Shown here piece by piece: positions 8,039 to 15,863 of a stretch of DNA of 39,324 nucleotides (its first letter is position 1; the number at the start of each line of letters is the position of its first letter). This DNA is from Bacillota bacterium (GTDB lineage Bacteria > Bacillota > Sulfobacillia > RBS10-35 > JAJYVN01): NCBI GenBank assembly GCA_021791815.1, contig JAJYVV010000019.1, positions 1 through 39,324 of the forward strand, given 5' to 3'. The position numbers and the translations under genes are program-made. The notes beneath the pieces are model-generated. The model had not been told where the DNA came from. It made no database searches and was given only the letters and a program-made list of their open reading frames with translations.

Positions 8039-10336
8039 TCAGGCCCCCGTCCCCGCGGCGCGCATCCGCCGCGCCGCCTCCACCATGTTGCGCAACGCGG
8101 CCACCGCCTCGGGCCAGGCCCTGGTCTTCAGGCCGCAGTCCGGGTTCACCCAGAGCCGGTCCGCCGGCAGGACGGCGGCGGCGGCCTCCAGCAGGGCCGC
8201 CATCTCCTCCACGGGCGGCACGCGCGGCGAGTGGATGTCGTAGACGCCCGGTCCGATCCCCGCCGCGTAGCCGTGATCCCGGAACACGGCGAGCAGTTCC
8301 GCTCCCGAGCGGGCGTTCTCGATCGAGAGCACGTCGGCGTCCAGGGCCGCGATGGCGTCGATGATGTCGCCGAACTCGCCGTAGCACATGTGGGTGTGGA
8401 TCTGCGTCTCGGGCCGCGCTCCGCCGGTGGCCAGGCGGAAGGCACCCGTCGCCCACTCCAGGTACGCGGGCCAGTCCGCGCGGCGGAGGGGCAGCCCCTC
8501 GCGCAGGGCGGGCTCGTCGACCTGGACGACCGCGATGCCGGCGCGCTCCAGGTCGGCCACCTCCTCGCGGATGGCGAGGGCGATCTCCCAGCACGTGCGG
8601 GAACGCGGCTGGTCGTCGCGTACGAAGGACCATTGCAGGATCGTCACCGGCCCGGTGAGCATGCCCTTGACCGGCCGGTCCGTGCAGGATTGGGCGAAGC
8701 GGGCCCACTCCACCGTCATCGGCGCCTGCCGCCGCACCGTGCCATGGAGCACCGGCGGCTTGACGCAGCGGCTGCCGTAGGACTGGACCCAGCCGTGCTC
8801 GGTGAACAGGAAGCCCTCCAGGCGCTCCCCGAAGTACTCGACCATGTCCGTCCGTTCGAACTCGCCGTGCACGAGCACGTCGAGTCCGATCTCCTCCTGC
8901 AGGGCGATCGCCCGCCGGGTCTCGGCCTCCAGCGCGGACCGGTATGGCGCATGGCCGAGCTCGCCGCGGCGCCAGCGGCTGCGGAGCCGTCGCACCTCCG
9001 CCGTCTGGGGGAACGAACCGATCGTGGTGGTGGGCCACCGGGGCAGGGGCAGGCGCCGCGCCTGCACCGCCCTCCGCGTGGCATAGGGCGCGGGGCGGTC
9101 GAGCTCGGCGGCGCCCACGGCCGCCAGGCGCGCCGCCATCCCCGCGCCCCGCAGGCGGGCCGCCTCGCGGCGCGCCAGGGCCTCGTCGTTGGCCGCCAGG
9201 GCCCCGCCGGCGTCGGCTCCCCCGTCCAGGGCCCGGGCCAGGACGCGAACCTCCTCCAGTTTCTGCCGGGCGAAGGCCAGCCACGGCCGGACCTCGGCGT
9301 CGAGGTGTTCCTCCGCGGCGACGTCCAGCGGGACGTGCAGCAGGGAGCACGACGGGCCGACCTGCAGGCCGGGGCCCGCCGCCTCCCGGAGCCGCCGCAG
9401 CAACGCGAGCCGTTCGCGCAGGGGCGAGATCCAGACGTTGCGCCCGTTGACCACCCCGGCGATGAGCGCCTTGTCCGCCGGCCAGGTGCCCAAGCGCTCC
9501 AGGGCGGCCAGGTTACCCTCGGCCCCGTGCACGAAGTCGAGGCCCAGGGCGTCCACGGGCAGCGCCGCCAGGGTCGGCAGCGCCGCGCCCACGTGCCCGA
9601 AGTACGTGACGACGGCGAGGCGGGCCGCCCCGCGCTCCCGGGCGAGGTCCGCGTACGCCCGCCGGGCGGCCTCCAGCTCCCACGCCGCGCGGTCGGCCAC
9701 GAGGCACGGCTCGTCGAACTGCACCCAGTCCGCGCCGCCCGCGGCCAGGCGCCGCAGCACGTCGCGGTAGACCTCCAGGACGCCCGGCAGCAGGTCGCGG
9801 AGGGGTTCCAGGCCGTCGGACTTCGCCTTGCCGAGCAAGAGCAGGCTGACCGGCCCCAGCAGGACGACCCGCGCGGACGGCACACCGGCGGCGCGGGCCG
9901 CCGCCAGGGCCTCGAACGGCCGGTCCCACGCCGGGCGGAAGCGTTGGCCGGCGGTCCACTCGGGGACGATGTAGTGGTAGTTGGTGTCGAACCACTTCGT
10001 CATCTCCATGGCCGGCACGGTGGAGCCCCGGGCCATGGCGAAGTACGTGGTCAGGTCCACGGACCCGCGGCCGGGGTCCCCGAAGCGGTCCGGGACGGCC
10101 CCGACCAGGCAGGCCGCGTCGAGCACATGGTCATAGAGCGAGAAGTCGCCCGCGGGGACGATGTCGAGGCCGGCCGCCCGCTGCTCGCGCAGGGCGCCCT
10201 CCTCGATGCGGCGGGCGGCCCCGAGCAGGGATGCGGCAGCGCTGTCCCCCGCCCAGTGCTCCTCAAGCGCCCTCTTCAGCTGGCGACGCGACCCGATGCG
10301 GGGGTAGCCGAGGTTGGTCGCGGCGGTCACCGGCAC
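8039..10336 (-). CDS. metE: Cobalamin-independent methionine synthase
   Basis: The 765-residue product has the family's usual length. It transfers the methyl group of methyltetrahydropteroyl-polyglutamate to homocysteine without B12. The N-terminal half begins NLGYPRIGSRRQLK and the C-terminal half carries the zinc and homocysteine site: IHTHMCYGEF (His and Cys ligands), SIENARSG (Glu) and VNPDCGLKTR (Cys), plus TTTIGSFPQT at the start of the second barrel. The GTG at 10336 follows a G-rich site (GGGGGG) with suitable spacing; a second GTG at 10330 is possible. The gene is downstream of a cobalamin riboswitch, so it should be expressed mainly when B12 is scarce, which implies a B12-dependent MetH elsewhere. 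It converges on nrdB. Confidence 0.97.
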   Translation of the reverse strand: MPVTAATNLGYPRIGSRRQLKRALEEHWAGDSAAASLLGAARRIEEGALREQRAAGLDIVPAGDFSLYDHVLDAACLVGAVPDRFGDPGRGSVDLTTYFAMARGSTVPAMEMTKWFDTNYHYIVPEWTAGQRFRPAWDRPFEALAAARAAGVPSARVVLLGPVSLLLLGKAKSDGLEPLRDLLPGVLEVYRDVLRRLAAGGADWVQFDEPCLVADRAAWELEAARRAYADLARERGAARLAVVTYFGHVGAALPTLAALPVDALGLDFVHGAEGNLAALERLGTWPADKALIAGVVNGRNVWISPLRERLALLRRLREAAGPGLQVGPSCSLLHVPLDVAAEEHLDAEVRPWLAFARQKLEEVRVLARALDGGADAGGALAANDEALARREAARLRGAGMAARLAAVGAAELDRPAPYATRRAVQARRLPLPRWPTTTIGSFPQTAEVRRLRSRWRRGELGHAPYRSALEAETRRAIALQEEIGLDVLVHGEFERTDMVEYFGERLEGFLFTEHGWVQSYGSRCVKPPVLHGTVRRQAPMTVEWARFAQSCTDRPVKGMLTGPVTILQWSFVRDDQPRSRTCWEIALAIREEVADLERAGIAVVQVDEPALREGLPLRRADWPAYLEWATGAFRLATGGARPETQIHTHMCYGEFGDIIDAIAALDADVLSIENARSGAELLAVFRDHGYAAGIGPGVYDIHSPRVPPVEEMAALLEAAAAVLPADRLWVNPDCGLKTRAWPEAVAALRNMVEAARRMRAAGTGA

Positions 10337-10340
10337 CGCC

Positions 10341-10356
10341 CCCCGGCATCCCGGGG
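10341..10356 (-). promoter_or_regulatory. Possible ribosome-site sequestering hairpin before metE
   Basis: On the transcript, CCCCGG-GAUG-CCGGGG can fold into a six-pair stem whose 3' arm is part of the G-run that serves as the metE ribosome site, four bases before the GTG start. It lies about 140 bases downstream of the riboswitch core and could be the expression platform, acting on translation. This link is inferred from position. Confidence 0.4.
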
Positions 10357-10495
10357 CGGCGGAAGCGCGGCGGGCGGATGGACGGGACCCGAGGCCGCAG
10401 GCGCGGCCGGGGTCGTCCGCCACCGCCACTCGGCGGTCGGCGTCACGGTGGGTAGCCCCCTCTGCTCCGAAGGGAAAGGCTGCCTCCGACCCGCA

Positions 10496-10715
10496 GGCAG
10501 GTCTCCTGGCTCTCCCCGCATCGCCGCCGCGCCATCTTCCCACCCCCCGGAGGGGGCAGTGAGCATGCGGCCGGAGCCGCCGCGCGGCGTCTTGGGGAGC
10601 ACAGTGGCGGGACCGCGCCGGCCCGGCCGGAGCCCGCGCCCAGCGCGGGTCCCGGCACCCCGGACTTCCCTATTCTCCCTGACCCGGCCCGACTGGCCGC
10701 CCAGGGCACCTGCGG
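10496..10715 (-). ncRNA. Cobalamin riboswitch controlling metE
   Basis: The minus strand carries the conserved blocks of an adenosylcobalamin riboswitch in order. They are GGTGCC near 10705-10710; AGGGAAGTCCGG followed by GCGGTCCCGCCACTGTG; then CACTGCCCCC with a paired GGGGGG arm and GTGGGAAG; and AGCCAGGAGACCTGCC at 10496-10511, the B12-box end of the aptamer. It precedes metE, a common target in bacteria that also have B12-dependent methionine synthase. Binding of adenosylcobalamin should repress the gene. The 5' boundary is approximate. Confidence 0.92.
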
Positions 10716-10737
10716 GTCCTGTGCAGTTGTGGCGCCG

Positions 10738-10766
10738 ATGGTAGCACGGTCCCGGGAGGCGCACAA
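10738..10766 (-). promoter_or_regulatory. Candidate housekeeping promoter for the metE riboswitch transcript
   Basis: TTGTGC (10766-10761) and TACCAT (10743-10738) are separated by 17 bases on the minus strand and stand just upstream of the riboswitch aptamer. Each matches four of six positions of the -35 and -10 consensus. No other candidate in this stretch is better placed. Confidence 0.5.
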
Positions 10767-11179
10767 GGACGGCCCGACCCAACGAGCCCCGTCCACCGCC
10801 GGCTGCGGGCGCGGTGCGGACGCAGCCCTCCGCGCACGCCTGGTGCAGCAGCCCCACAGAACCCTGGCGATCGTGGCCGAGGCGCACCTTGGCCAGACCC
10901 CCGCACGCCGTCCTGTGGGGGGCCGGGCGGCTGGCCCGGGCTGCCGACCCCTGCGCTGGGGGCTTGCCTTCCCCCAACGCCGTAGATTGCTCAGGTCGGA
11001 CTGCACAACGCCGGAGGCTGCACGGATCGCCGCCCGCCGCAGGTTCCGCGGGCAGCCCGGGCAGGCCGCCTCCAAGTCGCGTTGCGGGGGGGATGGGGGG
11101 ATGCGCCGGGGTCGGCGACTGCGCCCCGGTCAGCCGGTCCCGTCGCCGGACGCGGTACCGACCGTCCGCCGCTCGGCGG
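10767..11179. other. Gene-free stretch upstream of the metE promoter
   Basis: About 410 bases with no frame that looks coding on either strand: the open frames here translate into Arg/Pro/Gly-rich sequence without motifs. No RNA element or repeat was recognised. Confidence 0.5.
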
Positions 11180-11563
11180 TCACGCCAGCACCGCCTTGCC
11201 GGGGGTCGGGACCCGCGGGGCCGTTTCGTACGTCAGGACGAGCTGAGAAACGGTGGGCTCCGCGTCGGCGGGCCGGGCCGGCCGCAGCATCTGGGCCCCC
11301 TGGAGATCCCAGGTAAGAACGCCCTTGATGGTCAAGGACGCGCCACGGAGCTCCACCCCCGGTGCGCCCGGCGGCAGAACCGAGGCCCGCAGATCCTGCG
11401 CCGCCGCCTCGACGCTTTTGCCCACGGCCAGGATGAACGAGGCCAGCGGGATGCCGGTCGTGGGCTCCGCCGCCGGGCCGCCGCCCGGTCCGGCGGACGG
11501 AGCCAATGCGTGAGCCTCCGGGCCGCCCGGCTGTCCCCGGCCCTCCGGACCCTGCGTCCCCAT
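11180..11563 (-). CDS. Small uncharacterised protein, helix plus strand-rich core (A)
   Basis: A 127-residue product I cannot assign. Residues 1-35 are Gly/Pro-rich and probably disordered. Then comes an amphipathic helix (PLASFILAVGKSVEAAAQDL) and alternating strands (VELRGASLTIKGVLTWDL and VSQLVLTYETAP). The neighbour at 11661-12002 has the same order of helix and strands, and the pair may be distant paralogues. The layout is reminiscent of the trypco2-type (trypsin-co-occurring) domain, but I see no diagnostic motif and offer this only as a hint. ATG 11563 has a G-run 11 bases upstream. No signal peptide or membrane segment is present, so it is likely cytoplasmic. It lies 97 bases downstream of its partner and is probably cotranscribed with it. 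Confidence 0.6.
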   Translation of the reverse strand: MGTQGPEGRGQPGGPEAHALAPSAGPGGGPAAEPTTGIPLASFILAVGKSVEAAAQDLRASVLPPGAPGVELRGASLTIKGVLTWDLQGAQMLRPARPADAEPTVSQLVLTYETAPRVPTPGKAVLA

Positions 11564-11660
11564 CCGGCACGGCCCCCCATCCCGCGCGCGCGGGCCCGAC
11601 CGGCCGCGCCAGCCGCGGCCGGTCGCGTCCAGCGGTCAGGCCTGCACACTCACCACCGCT

Positions 11661-12002
11661 TCACCCGGCGGCGGCGCCGCTGGTCGAGCTGGTACTGCCC
11701 GCAGCGGCGGTCTGGGGCGGAACGGCGACGAAGGTGGCTTTGAACTCCACCTTCAGCGTCTGTTTGTCCGAACTGTTGAGGGTGAGCGTGTCCGAGGCCG
11801 AAAACCACAGGATGCCCACGCTGCCTGTGGCGACGTCGGTCAGAGTCTCGTCGACCATCCAGGTGAAGGAGATGTCGATCTCCAACTGCTGCAGCTGGAC
11901 GGGGATGTGGTTCTGTTGCAGGACCTGCAGGGCCGCGGCCACGCCATTCGCGCCGGACTGACAGATCGCGGAAATGTCCTGGGCCATGGTCGCCGCCTTC
12001 AT
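11661..12002 (-). CDS. Small uncharacterised protein, helix plus strand-rich core (B)
   Basis: A 113-residue product. A strong GGGGAGGGG ribosome site eight bases before ATG 12002 fixes the start and argues that the gene is real. Residues 6-30 form a helix (ISAICQSGANGVAAALQVLQ). A run of alternating hydrophobic residues typical of beta strands follows (VQLQQLEIDISFTWMVD, GILWFSAS, KQTLKVEFKATF), and the protein ends in a low-complexity Ser/Ala/Gly/Thr tail. It lacks a signal peptide. The architecture parallels the protein encoded at 11180-11563 and recalls trypco2-like domains, an inference of low certainty. The divergent intergenic region upstream contains a perfect 17-base palindrome that may be its operator. 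Function is unknown. Confidence 0.72.
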   Translation of the reverse strand: MKAATMAQDISAICQSGANGVAAALQVLQQNHIPVQLQQLEIDISFTWMVDETLTDVATGSVGILWFSASDTLTLNSSDKQTLKVEFKATFVAVPPQTAAAGSTSSTSGAAAG

Positions 12003-12152
12003 CGCCAGCCCCTCCCCGTTCCCGCGGCCGTGGTGGACGGACACCCCCCGAGCCGGGCGGACGGCCGAGCCCGGGGACGGTAGTGGGCGCCCGGCCGGTG
12101 CGTGCCGCGCGTCCCATTCCGCCATTCGCCGCCGCGGTACCGCGCACCTGTG

Positions 12153-12169
12153 GTGCACGGGCCGTGCAC
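12153..12169. promoter_or_regulatory. Perfect 17-base palindrome in a divergent intergenic region
   Basis: GTGCACGG-G-CCGTGCAC is an exact inverted repeat of eight-base arms around one base. It lies between the divergent genes at 11661-12002 and 12263-12550, about 150 bases from the first and 95 from the second. Size and symmetry suit a dimeric repressor operator, but no regulator can be named. Confidence 0.45.
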
Positions 12170-12262
12170 GTCCGCATCTCCTGCCGAGGAGGTGGCCGCC
12201 GGGCGGAGAAGCCGACCTGGGGATGGCGCCGCCCGGACGGGCGGCGGCGCGGGGGTGGCACC

Positions 12263-12550
12263 GTGGGCGCGGAGGGCCCTGCCGGACTCCGGCTCCTGCA
12301 CCACGTCGCCGAGGCGGGCCGCGCCTCGGCGCGCCTCGCCTTCGGGCCGGGCGTGCTCGCCATCTTCGTCAGCGACGCGGTCGGCCCCCGCTCCCGCCCG
12401 GCCACGCCCGAGGAGTGGGAACGGCTCGCCTCCTGGCTCGCGGCGTCGGAACGGCTTCGGCCTCCGGCCCCGGGCCAGTGCCTCTCGCGCAGGCTGCATG
12501 GCTCCCTGGTGCGGGCCGTGCTGAGGATCGGCGCGGAGGCAGCCTCCTGA
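12263..12550 (+). CDS. Hypothetical protein, 95 residues
   Basis: The frame starts at GTG 12263, with a GGGGG run about ten bases upstream. It encodes a compact product with hydrophobic strand- and helix-like segments (GLRLLHHVAEAGRASARLAF, GVLAIFVSDAVG), then EEWERLASWLAASERL and a basic helix RRLHGSLVRAVLRIG. The composition is more protein-like than the surrounding shadow frames. I do not recognise the family. There is no signal peptide. The next gene on the same strand, the GGDEF protein, starts about 220 bases later. The divergent neighbours are the two small strand-rich proteins. It could be a false call; the balanced composition is the main support. Confidence 0.45.
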   Translation: MGAEGPAGLRLLHHVAEAGRASARLAFGPGVLAIFVSDAVGPRSRPATPEEWERLASWLAASERLRPPAPGQCLSRRLHGSLVRAVLRIGAEAAS

Positions 12551-12769
12551 ACGGCGCGCCATCCGGTCCGCTGCCGTCGCGGCTCACCCGGTCGGCTGGC
12601 CGTGCCTCCCCCTTTGCTCACCGTCCGCCCGCGGCGCTCCGATACGGAAATGGGTGGTGGTCCGGGCGTTCTGCGGCGTGCCGCCGGTACGGAGCGGGGC
12701 CGGCCGCCGGGCGCCGACGCCCTTCTGCCCGGTCGGTGCCCCCACGATGCGGGAAGGGAGACCGTCGGT

Positions 12770-13852
12770 GTGAACGGCGAGCGCGCCGCGGGGCGGCGAT
12801 CCGACGGCGCCCGGCCCGCGCCGCCCCGGGCCGTCGGCGACTCGCCCGAGCGTTCCCCCGGTGAGGCCGCCTGGCGCTGGCACCTGCAGCTGGAGGCGGA
12901 GCGCCTCGTCTCGCCGATCCGCGCGGCCGTCGTGGCCGTCAACGTCGCGGTGTGGGTGATCCGCCCCCACGCGCCGGGGACCGTGCCCGGCCTGGCGTGG
13001 ACGATCGCGGCCCTCGCCTGCCTGTACGCGCCGGTGGATCTCTGGCTCGTCTACCGCCACCCCCACGTGCCCGAGCGGTTCCCGTCGGGTTCCGCGTGGC
13101 TCGACCTCGTCTTCGTCCTGGTCTGGATCACGGCCACCGGCCGCCACGCGAGCCCGTTCGTGCCGCTGTTCTTCCTGGGCGCCCTGTCCGCGCCGCTGCG
13201 GCTGCCCCCCGCCGCCTCGGTCGCGACGACCCTGCTGTACGGGGGCGCGTACGCCCTCTTCGCCCCGCCGAGCGGGGCCTTCGCCGCCGCCTACGTCGTC
13301 CTCGCCGGGCTGATGATCACCGCCTGGAGCGGGGTCATGTGGAATTCCCGGCGGGCCGCCATGCGGGACCCGCTCACCGGGTGCTTCACCAGGGAATACG
13401 CCCTGTTTCACCTGGACAGCCTGTTCCGCCGGAAGGCCCTGCCGTTCGCGGTGCTGATCGTCGACCTGGACGACTTCAAGGCGGTGAACGACCGGTACGG
13501 CCACGCGGCGGGCGACGCCGTGCTCGCCGAGGGGGCGCGCATCCTCGCCGCGCACCTCGGCCCCGAGGACGTGCTGGCGCGGTACGGCGGGGACGAGTTC
13601 GTCGCGGTGCTGCCCGGGGCCGACGCGCCGCGGGCCGCCCTGGTGGCCGAGCGGCTGCGCGCCGCCTATGCCGCGGCGTCGTTCCCGCTGCCGCAGCCTT
13701 ACGCCGCCCTCCAACTGACGCTCAGCGTCGGGGTCGCGGAGGCACGCCCCGGCGCGAACTCCCCCCGGCTCATCGCCAGCGCCGACCGGGCGCTGTACCG
13801 GGCGAAGCACCAACGCGACAGGGTTGACGTCGCGGCCGCCGCCACGCCCTGA
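12770..13852 (+). CDS. Membrane-anchored GGDEF diguanylate cyclase
   Basis: The 360-residue product makes the second messenger c-di-GMP from two GTP. Residues about 45-190 contain five to six hydrophobic segments (for example AAVVAVNVAVWVI, LDLVFVLVWITA, AAAYVVLAGLMITAW) that place it in the membrane as a possible sensor. The GGDEF domain follows: DPLTGCFTREYA, then VDLDDFKAVNDRYGHAAGD, and the intact active-site motif GGDEF at residues 273-277. The usual RxxD inhibitory site is GPED (264-267), so product feedback inhibition through that site is probably lost. The GTG at 12770 is preceded by GGGAAGGGAG with nine bases spacing; the frame is open further up but without such a site. It converges on miaB. 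Confidence 0.9.
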   Translation: MNGERAAGRRSDGARPAPPRAVGDSPERSPGEAAWRWHLQLEAERLVSPIRAAVVAVNVAVWVIRPHAPGTVPGLAWTIAALACLYAPVDLWLVYRHPHVPERFPSGSAWLDLVFVLVWITATGRHASPFVPLFFLGALSAPLRLPPAASVATTLLYGGAYALFAPPSGAFAAAYVVLAGLMITAWSGVMWNSRRAAMRDPLTGCFTREYALFHLDSLFRRKALPFAVLIVDLDDFKAVNDRYGHAAGDAVLAEGARILAAHLGPEDVLARYGGDEFVAVLPGADAPRAALVAERLRAAYAAASFPLPQPYAALQLTLSVGVAEARPGANSPRLIASADRALYRAKHQRDRVDVAAAATP

Positions 13853-13854
13853 GG

Positions 13855-13869
13855 GGGCCGGCACGGCCC
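13855..13869. terminator. Hairpin between the GGDEF gene and miaB
   Basis: GGGCCG-GCA-CGGCCC forms a six-pair stem with a three-base loop in the 33-base gap between two convergent genes. No T-run follows; the call rests on position. Confidence 0.4.
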
Positions 13870-13885
13870 ACGGGTCGGCGGTCGT

Positions 13886-15385
13886 TCAGCCCGCTCGGGG
13901 GGCGCCGGGGGTCTCCTCGTCCAGCGCCTCGATCTCCCCGTGGAGGGTCCACGTCTGCGCCGCCGTCAGGCGGGCGCGGCCGAAGCGGCCCCCGGCCCCC
14001 TCCACCGCCGGCACGAGGACGAGCCGGTTGGTCCGGGTGCGCGCGGTGAAGACGGCCGGATCCTTCCGGCTGGGACCCTCCACCAGCACCTCCGCGGCGG
14101 TGCCCACCAGCGCCTCGTTGTGGCGCCTGCTTTCGGCGTACTGCACCGCGTTCAGCCGCTCCAGGCGCTGGTGCTTGACCTCCGGGGGGACCGGATCCTC
14201 CCACCGGGCGGCTGGCGTGCCCGCGCGCGGGCTGTACTGGAAGGTGAAGGCGTTGTCGAAGCCGACCTCCGCCACCAGGTCGAGGGTCGCCCGGAAGTCG
14301 TCCTCCGTTTCGCGCGGGAACCCGACGATGATGTCGGTCGTGATCGATGCCCCCGGCACCAGCCGTCGCACGTGGTGGACCAGGTCGAGGTACTGCGCCC
14401 GCGTGTAGCCGCGGTTCATCCACCGCAGGACCCGGTCGGAGCCGGACTGCACCGGCAGGTGGAAGTGCTCGCAGATCTGGGGATGGGCGGCGACCACCTC
14501 GACCATGCGCGGCGTGAAGTCGCGGGGGTGGCTCGTCGTGTAGCGGATCCAGCGGATGCCGTCCACCTGGGCCACGTCGGCCAGGAGGTCGGCGAAGTCA
14601 TACCCCGCGCCCAGGTCGTGGCCGTACGAGTTGACGTTCTGGCCGAGCAGCGTCACCTCGCGGTAACCGGCCGCGGCAAGCCGCCGGACCTCGGCCACGA
14701 CATCGCCCGGCCGCCGGCTGCGCTCGCGCCCCCGCGTCGTGGGGACGATGCAGTAGGTGCAGTACTTGTCGCACCCGTAGATCACGTTGACCCAGGCCCG
14801 AACCCCCGCGGCGCGCGCCGCCGGGAGGTCCTCGACCGTGGCGGGGCTCTGGGCCCACACGTCCACGGTCTGCGCCTCGTCGCGGTACGCCCGCCGGAGC
14901 AGGGAGGGCAGGTCGTCCAGATTGTTGGTCCCGAACACCAGGTCGACGTGCGGCGCGTGCTGCCGCAGGTAGGCGACCGTCTCGGGCATCTGCGTCAGGC
15001 AGCCGCACACCCCGAGCAGGACGTCCGGCCGCTCCGTCTTGAGCCGCCGCAGCCGGCCCACCTCGCCCAGGGCATGCTCCGCGGCCGTGCCGCGCACCGC
15101 GCACGTGTTGAGCAGGATGATGTCGGCACGGTCGTCGCCGTCCGACACGCCGTACCCCATCTGCCGCAGCTGCCCGAGCAACGCCTCGCTGTCGGCCTCG
15201 TTCATCTGGCAGCCCCAGGTCTTGACAGCCGAGCCCGGCGCGGGCTTCCCCGTGAGCACCGCGGCGTACGAACGTCCGGCGGCGTCCCGGTAGACGCCGT
15301 CGGCGGCGAGGGCGAAGCCTTCGCCGGCCATGAACGCCGCCGTGCGCGCGTTGTAGGAGACGACGGGGACATCGAGGCGCTCCAC
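13886..15385 (-). CDS. miaB: tRNA-2-methylthio-N6-dimethylallyladenosine synthase MiaB
   Basis: A radical-SAM methylthiotransferase that adds a methylthio group to i6A37 of tRNAs. The 499-residue product has an N-terminal UPF0004 domain with three cluster cysteines, C59 (KTWGCQMNE), C95 (LLNTCAVR) and C129 (GCLTQ). The radical-SAM motif is C205-x3-C209-x2-C212 (GCDKYCTYC), and a C-terminal TRAM region follows (VLVEGPSRKDP, RTNRLVLV). About 50 residues precede the first domain, longer than usual. GTG 15385 follows an AGGGGG site. In many Bacillota miaB lies just upstream of mutS; here both are on the same strand but about 11.5 kb apart. Confidence 0.97.
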   Translation of the reverse strand: MERLDVPVVSYNARTAAFMAGEGFALAADGVYRDAAGRSYAAVLTGKPAPGSAVKTWGCQMNEADSEALLGQLRQMGYGVSDGDDRADIILLNTCAVRGTAAEHALGEVGRLRRLKTERPDVLLGVCGCLTQMPETVAYLRQHAPHVDLVFGTNNLDDLPSLLRRAYRDEAQTVDVWAQSPATVEDLPAARAAGVRAWVNVIYGCDKYCTYCIVPTTRGRERSRRPGDVVAEVRRLAAAGYREVTLLGQNVNSYGHDLGAGYDFADLLADVAQVDGIRWIRYTTSHPRDFTPRMVEVVAAHPQICEHFHLPVQSGSDRVLRWMNRGYTRAQYLDLVHHVRRLVPGASITTDIIVGFPRETEDDFRATLDLVAEVGFDNAFTFQYSPRAGTPAARWEDPVPPEVKHQRLERLNAVQYAESRRHNEALVGTAAEVLVEGPSRKDPAVFTARTRTNRLVLVPAVEGAGGRFGRARLTAAQTWTLHGEIEALDEETPGAPRAG

Positions 15386-15531
15386 GCGGCCGCCCCCTTT
15401 TGGCACCGTGGAGTGTAGCATGGGCGCTCGCGGCGGGGCGGCGGCCCCGTCGCGCCCGGGTCCCTGAGCGGAGCGGGCAGGGGCCCTACCCTGCACGGCA
15501 CATTTGCGATATTGCCGATGGACGGGCTGCG

Positions 15532-15633
15532 GTGGAACCCACGGCGGCGGTGCTGTCTGTCCCGGACATGACGGAGGCGAGCGCGTTCTGCGGGCAAATG
15601 CTCGGACGGGCGCCGGACATGGCGGGGCGCTGA
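15532..15633 (+). pseudogene. Possible remnant of a glyoxalase/VOC-type gene
   Basis: A 33-codon plus-strand frame beginning GTG reads AAVLSVPDMTEASAFCGQMLG. This resembles the first strand and helix of VOC-superfamily proteins (consensus about VxDMxRAxAFYxxxLG). A stop follows at once. It is too short to be functional as such. The resemblance is by eye and could be chance. Confidence 0.25.
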
Positions 15634-15642
15634 CGGGACAAG

Positions 15643-15753
15643 TCACCGGACCAGCGCCGCCAGGCACGTGTCATGCGCCACCGCGCGTTGCTTGACCCGG
15701 GTCCACAGGTCGCGGGGCGGCGCCCGCGTGACGTTGCGCGTTTCGGTGGGCAT
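15643..15753 (-). CDS. Tiny ribbon-helix-helix-like protein (truncated?)
   Basis: A 36-codon gene with ATG 15753 preceded by AGGGG at good spacing. The sequence begins with the strand PTETRNVTRA and continues with PRDLWTRVKQRAVAHDTCLAALVR, matching the strand and first helix plus the start of the second helix of CopG/Arc-type DNA-binding proteins. A TGA stop ends it before the second helix is complete; family members normally continue another 10-40 residues. It may be a truncated antitoxin or regulator. It lies 110 bases downstream of the APH-like gene on the same strand. Support is moderate: good ribosome site, typical sequence, abnormal length. Confidence 0.5.
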   Translation of the reverse strand: MPTETRNVTRAPPRDLWTRVKQRAVAHDTCLAALVR

Positions 15754-15863
15754 GCATCCCCTGCACCGAAACCCGTGCAGCACATGGACCGGTGGAGCGG
15801 CACGACGGGCCGTCGGCGGGGAGCGGGCCGGAGCCCTCCCGGTCGAGCCACGTCCCGCTGCGC

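Noticed and set aside
10443-11075. 210-codon minus-strand frame over the riboswitch and its promoter region
   Set aside because: The region is explained by the conserved riboswitch; the translation has no domain.
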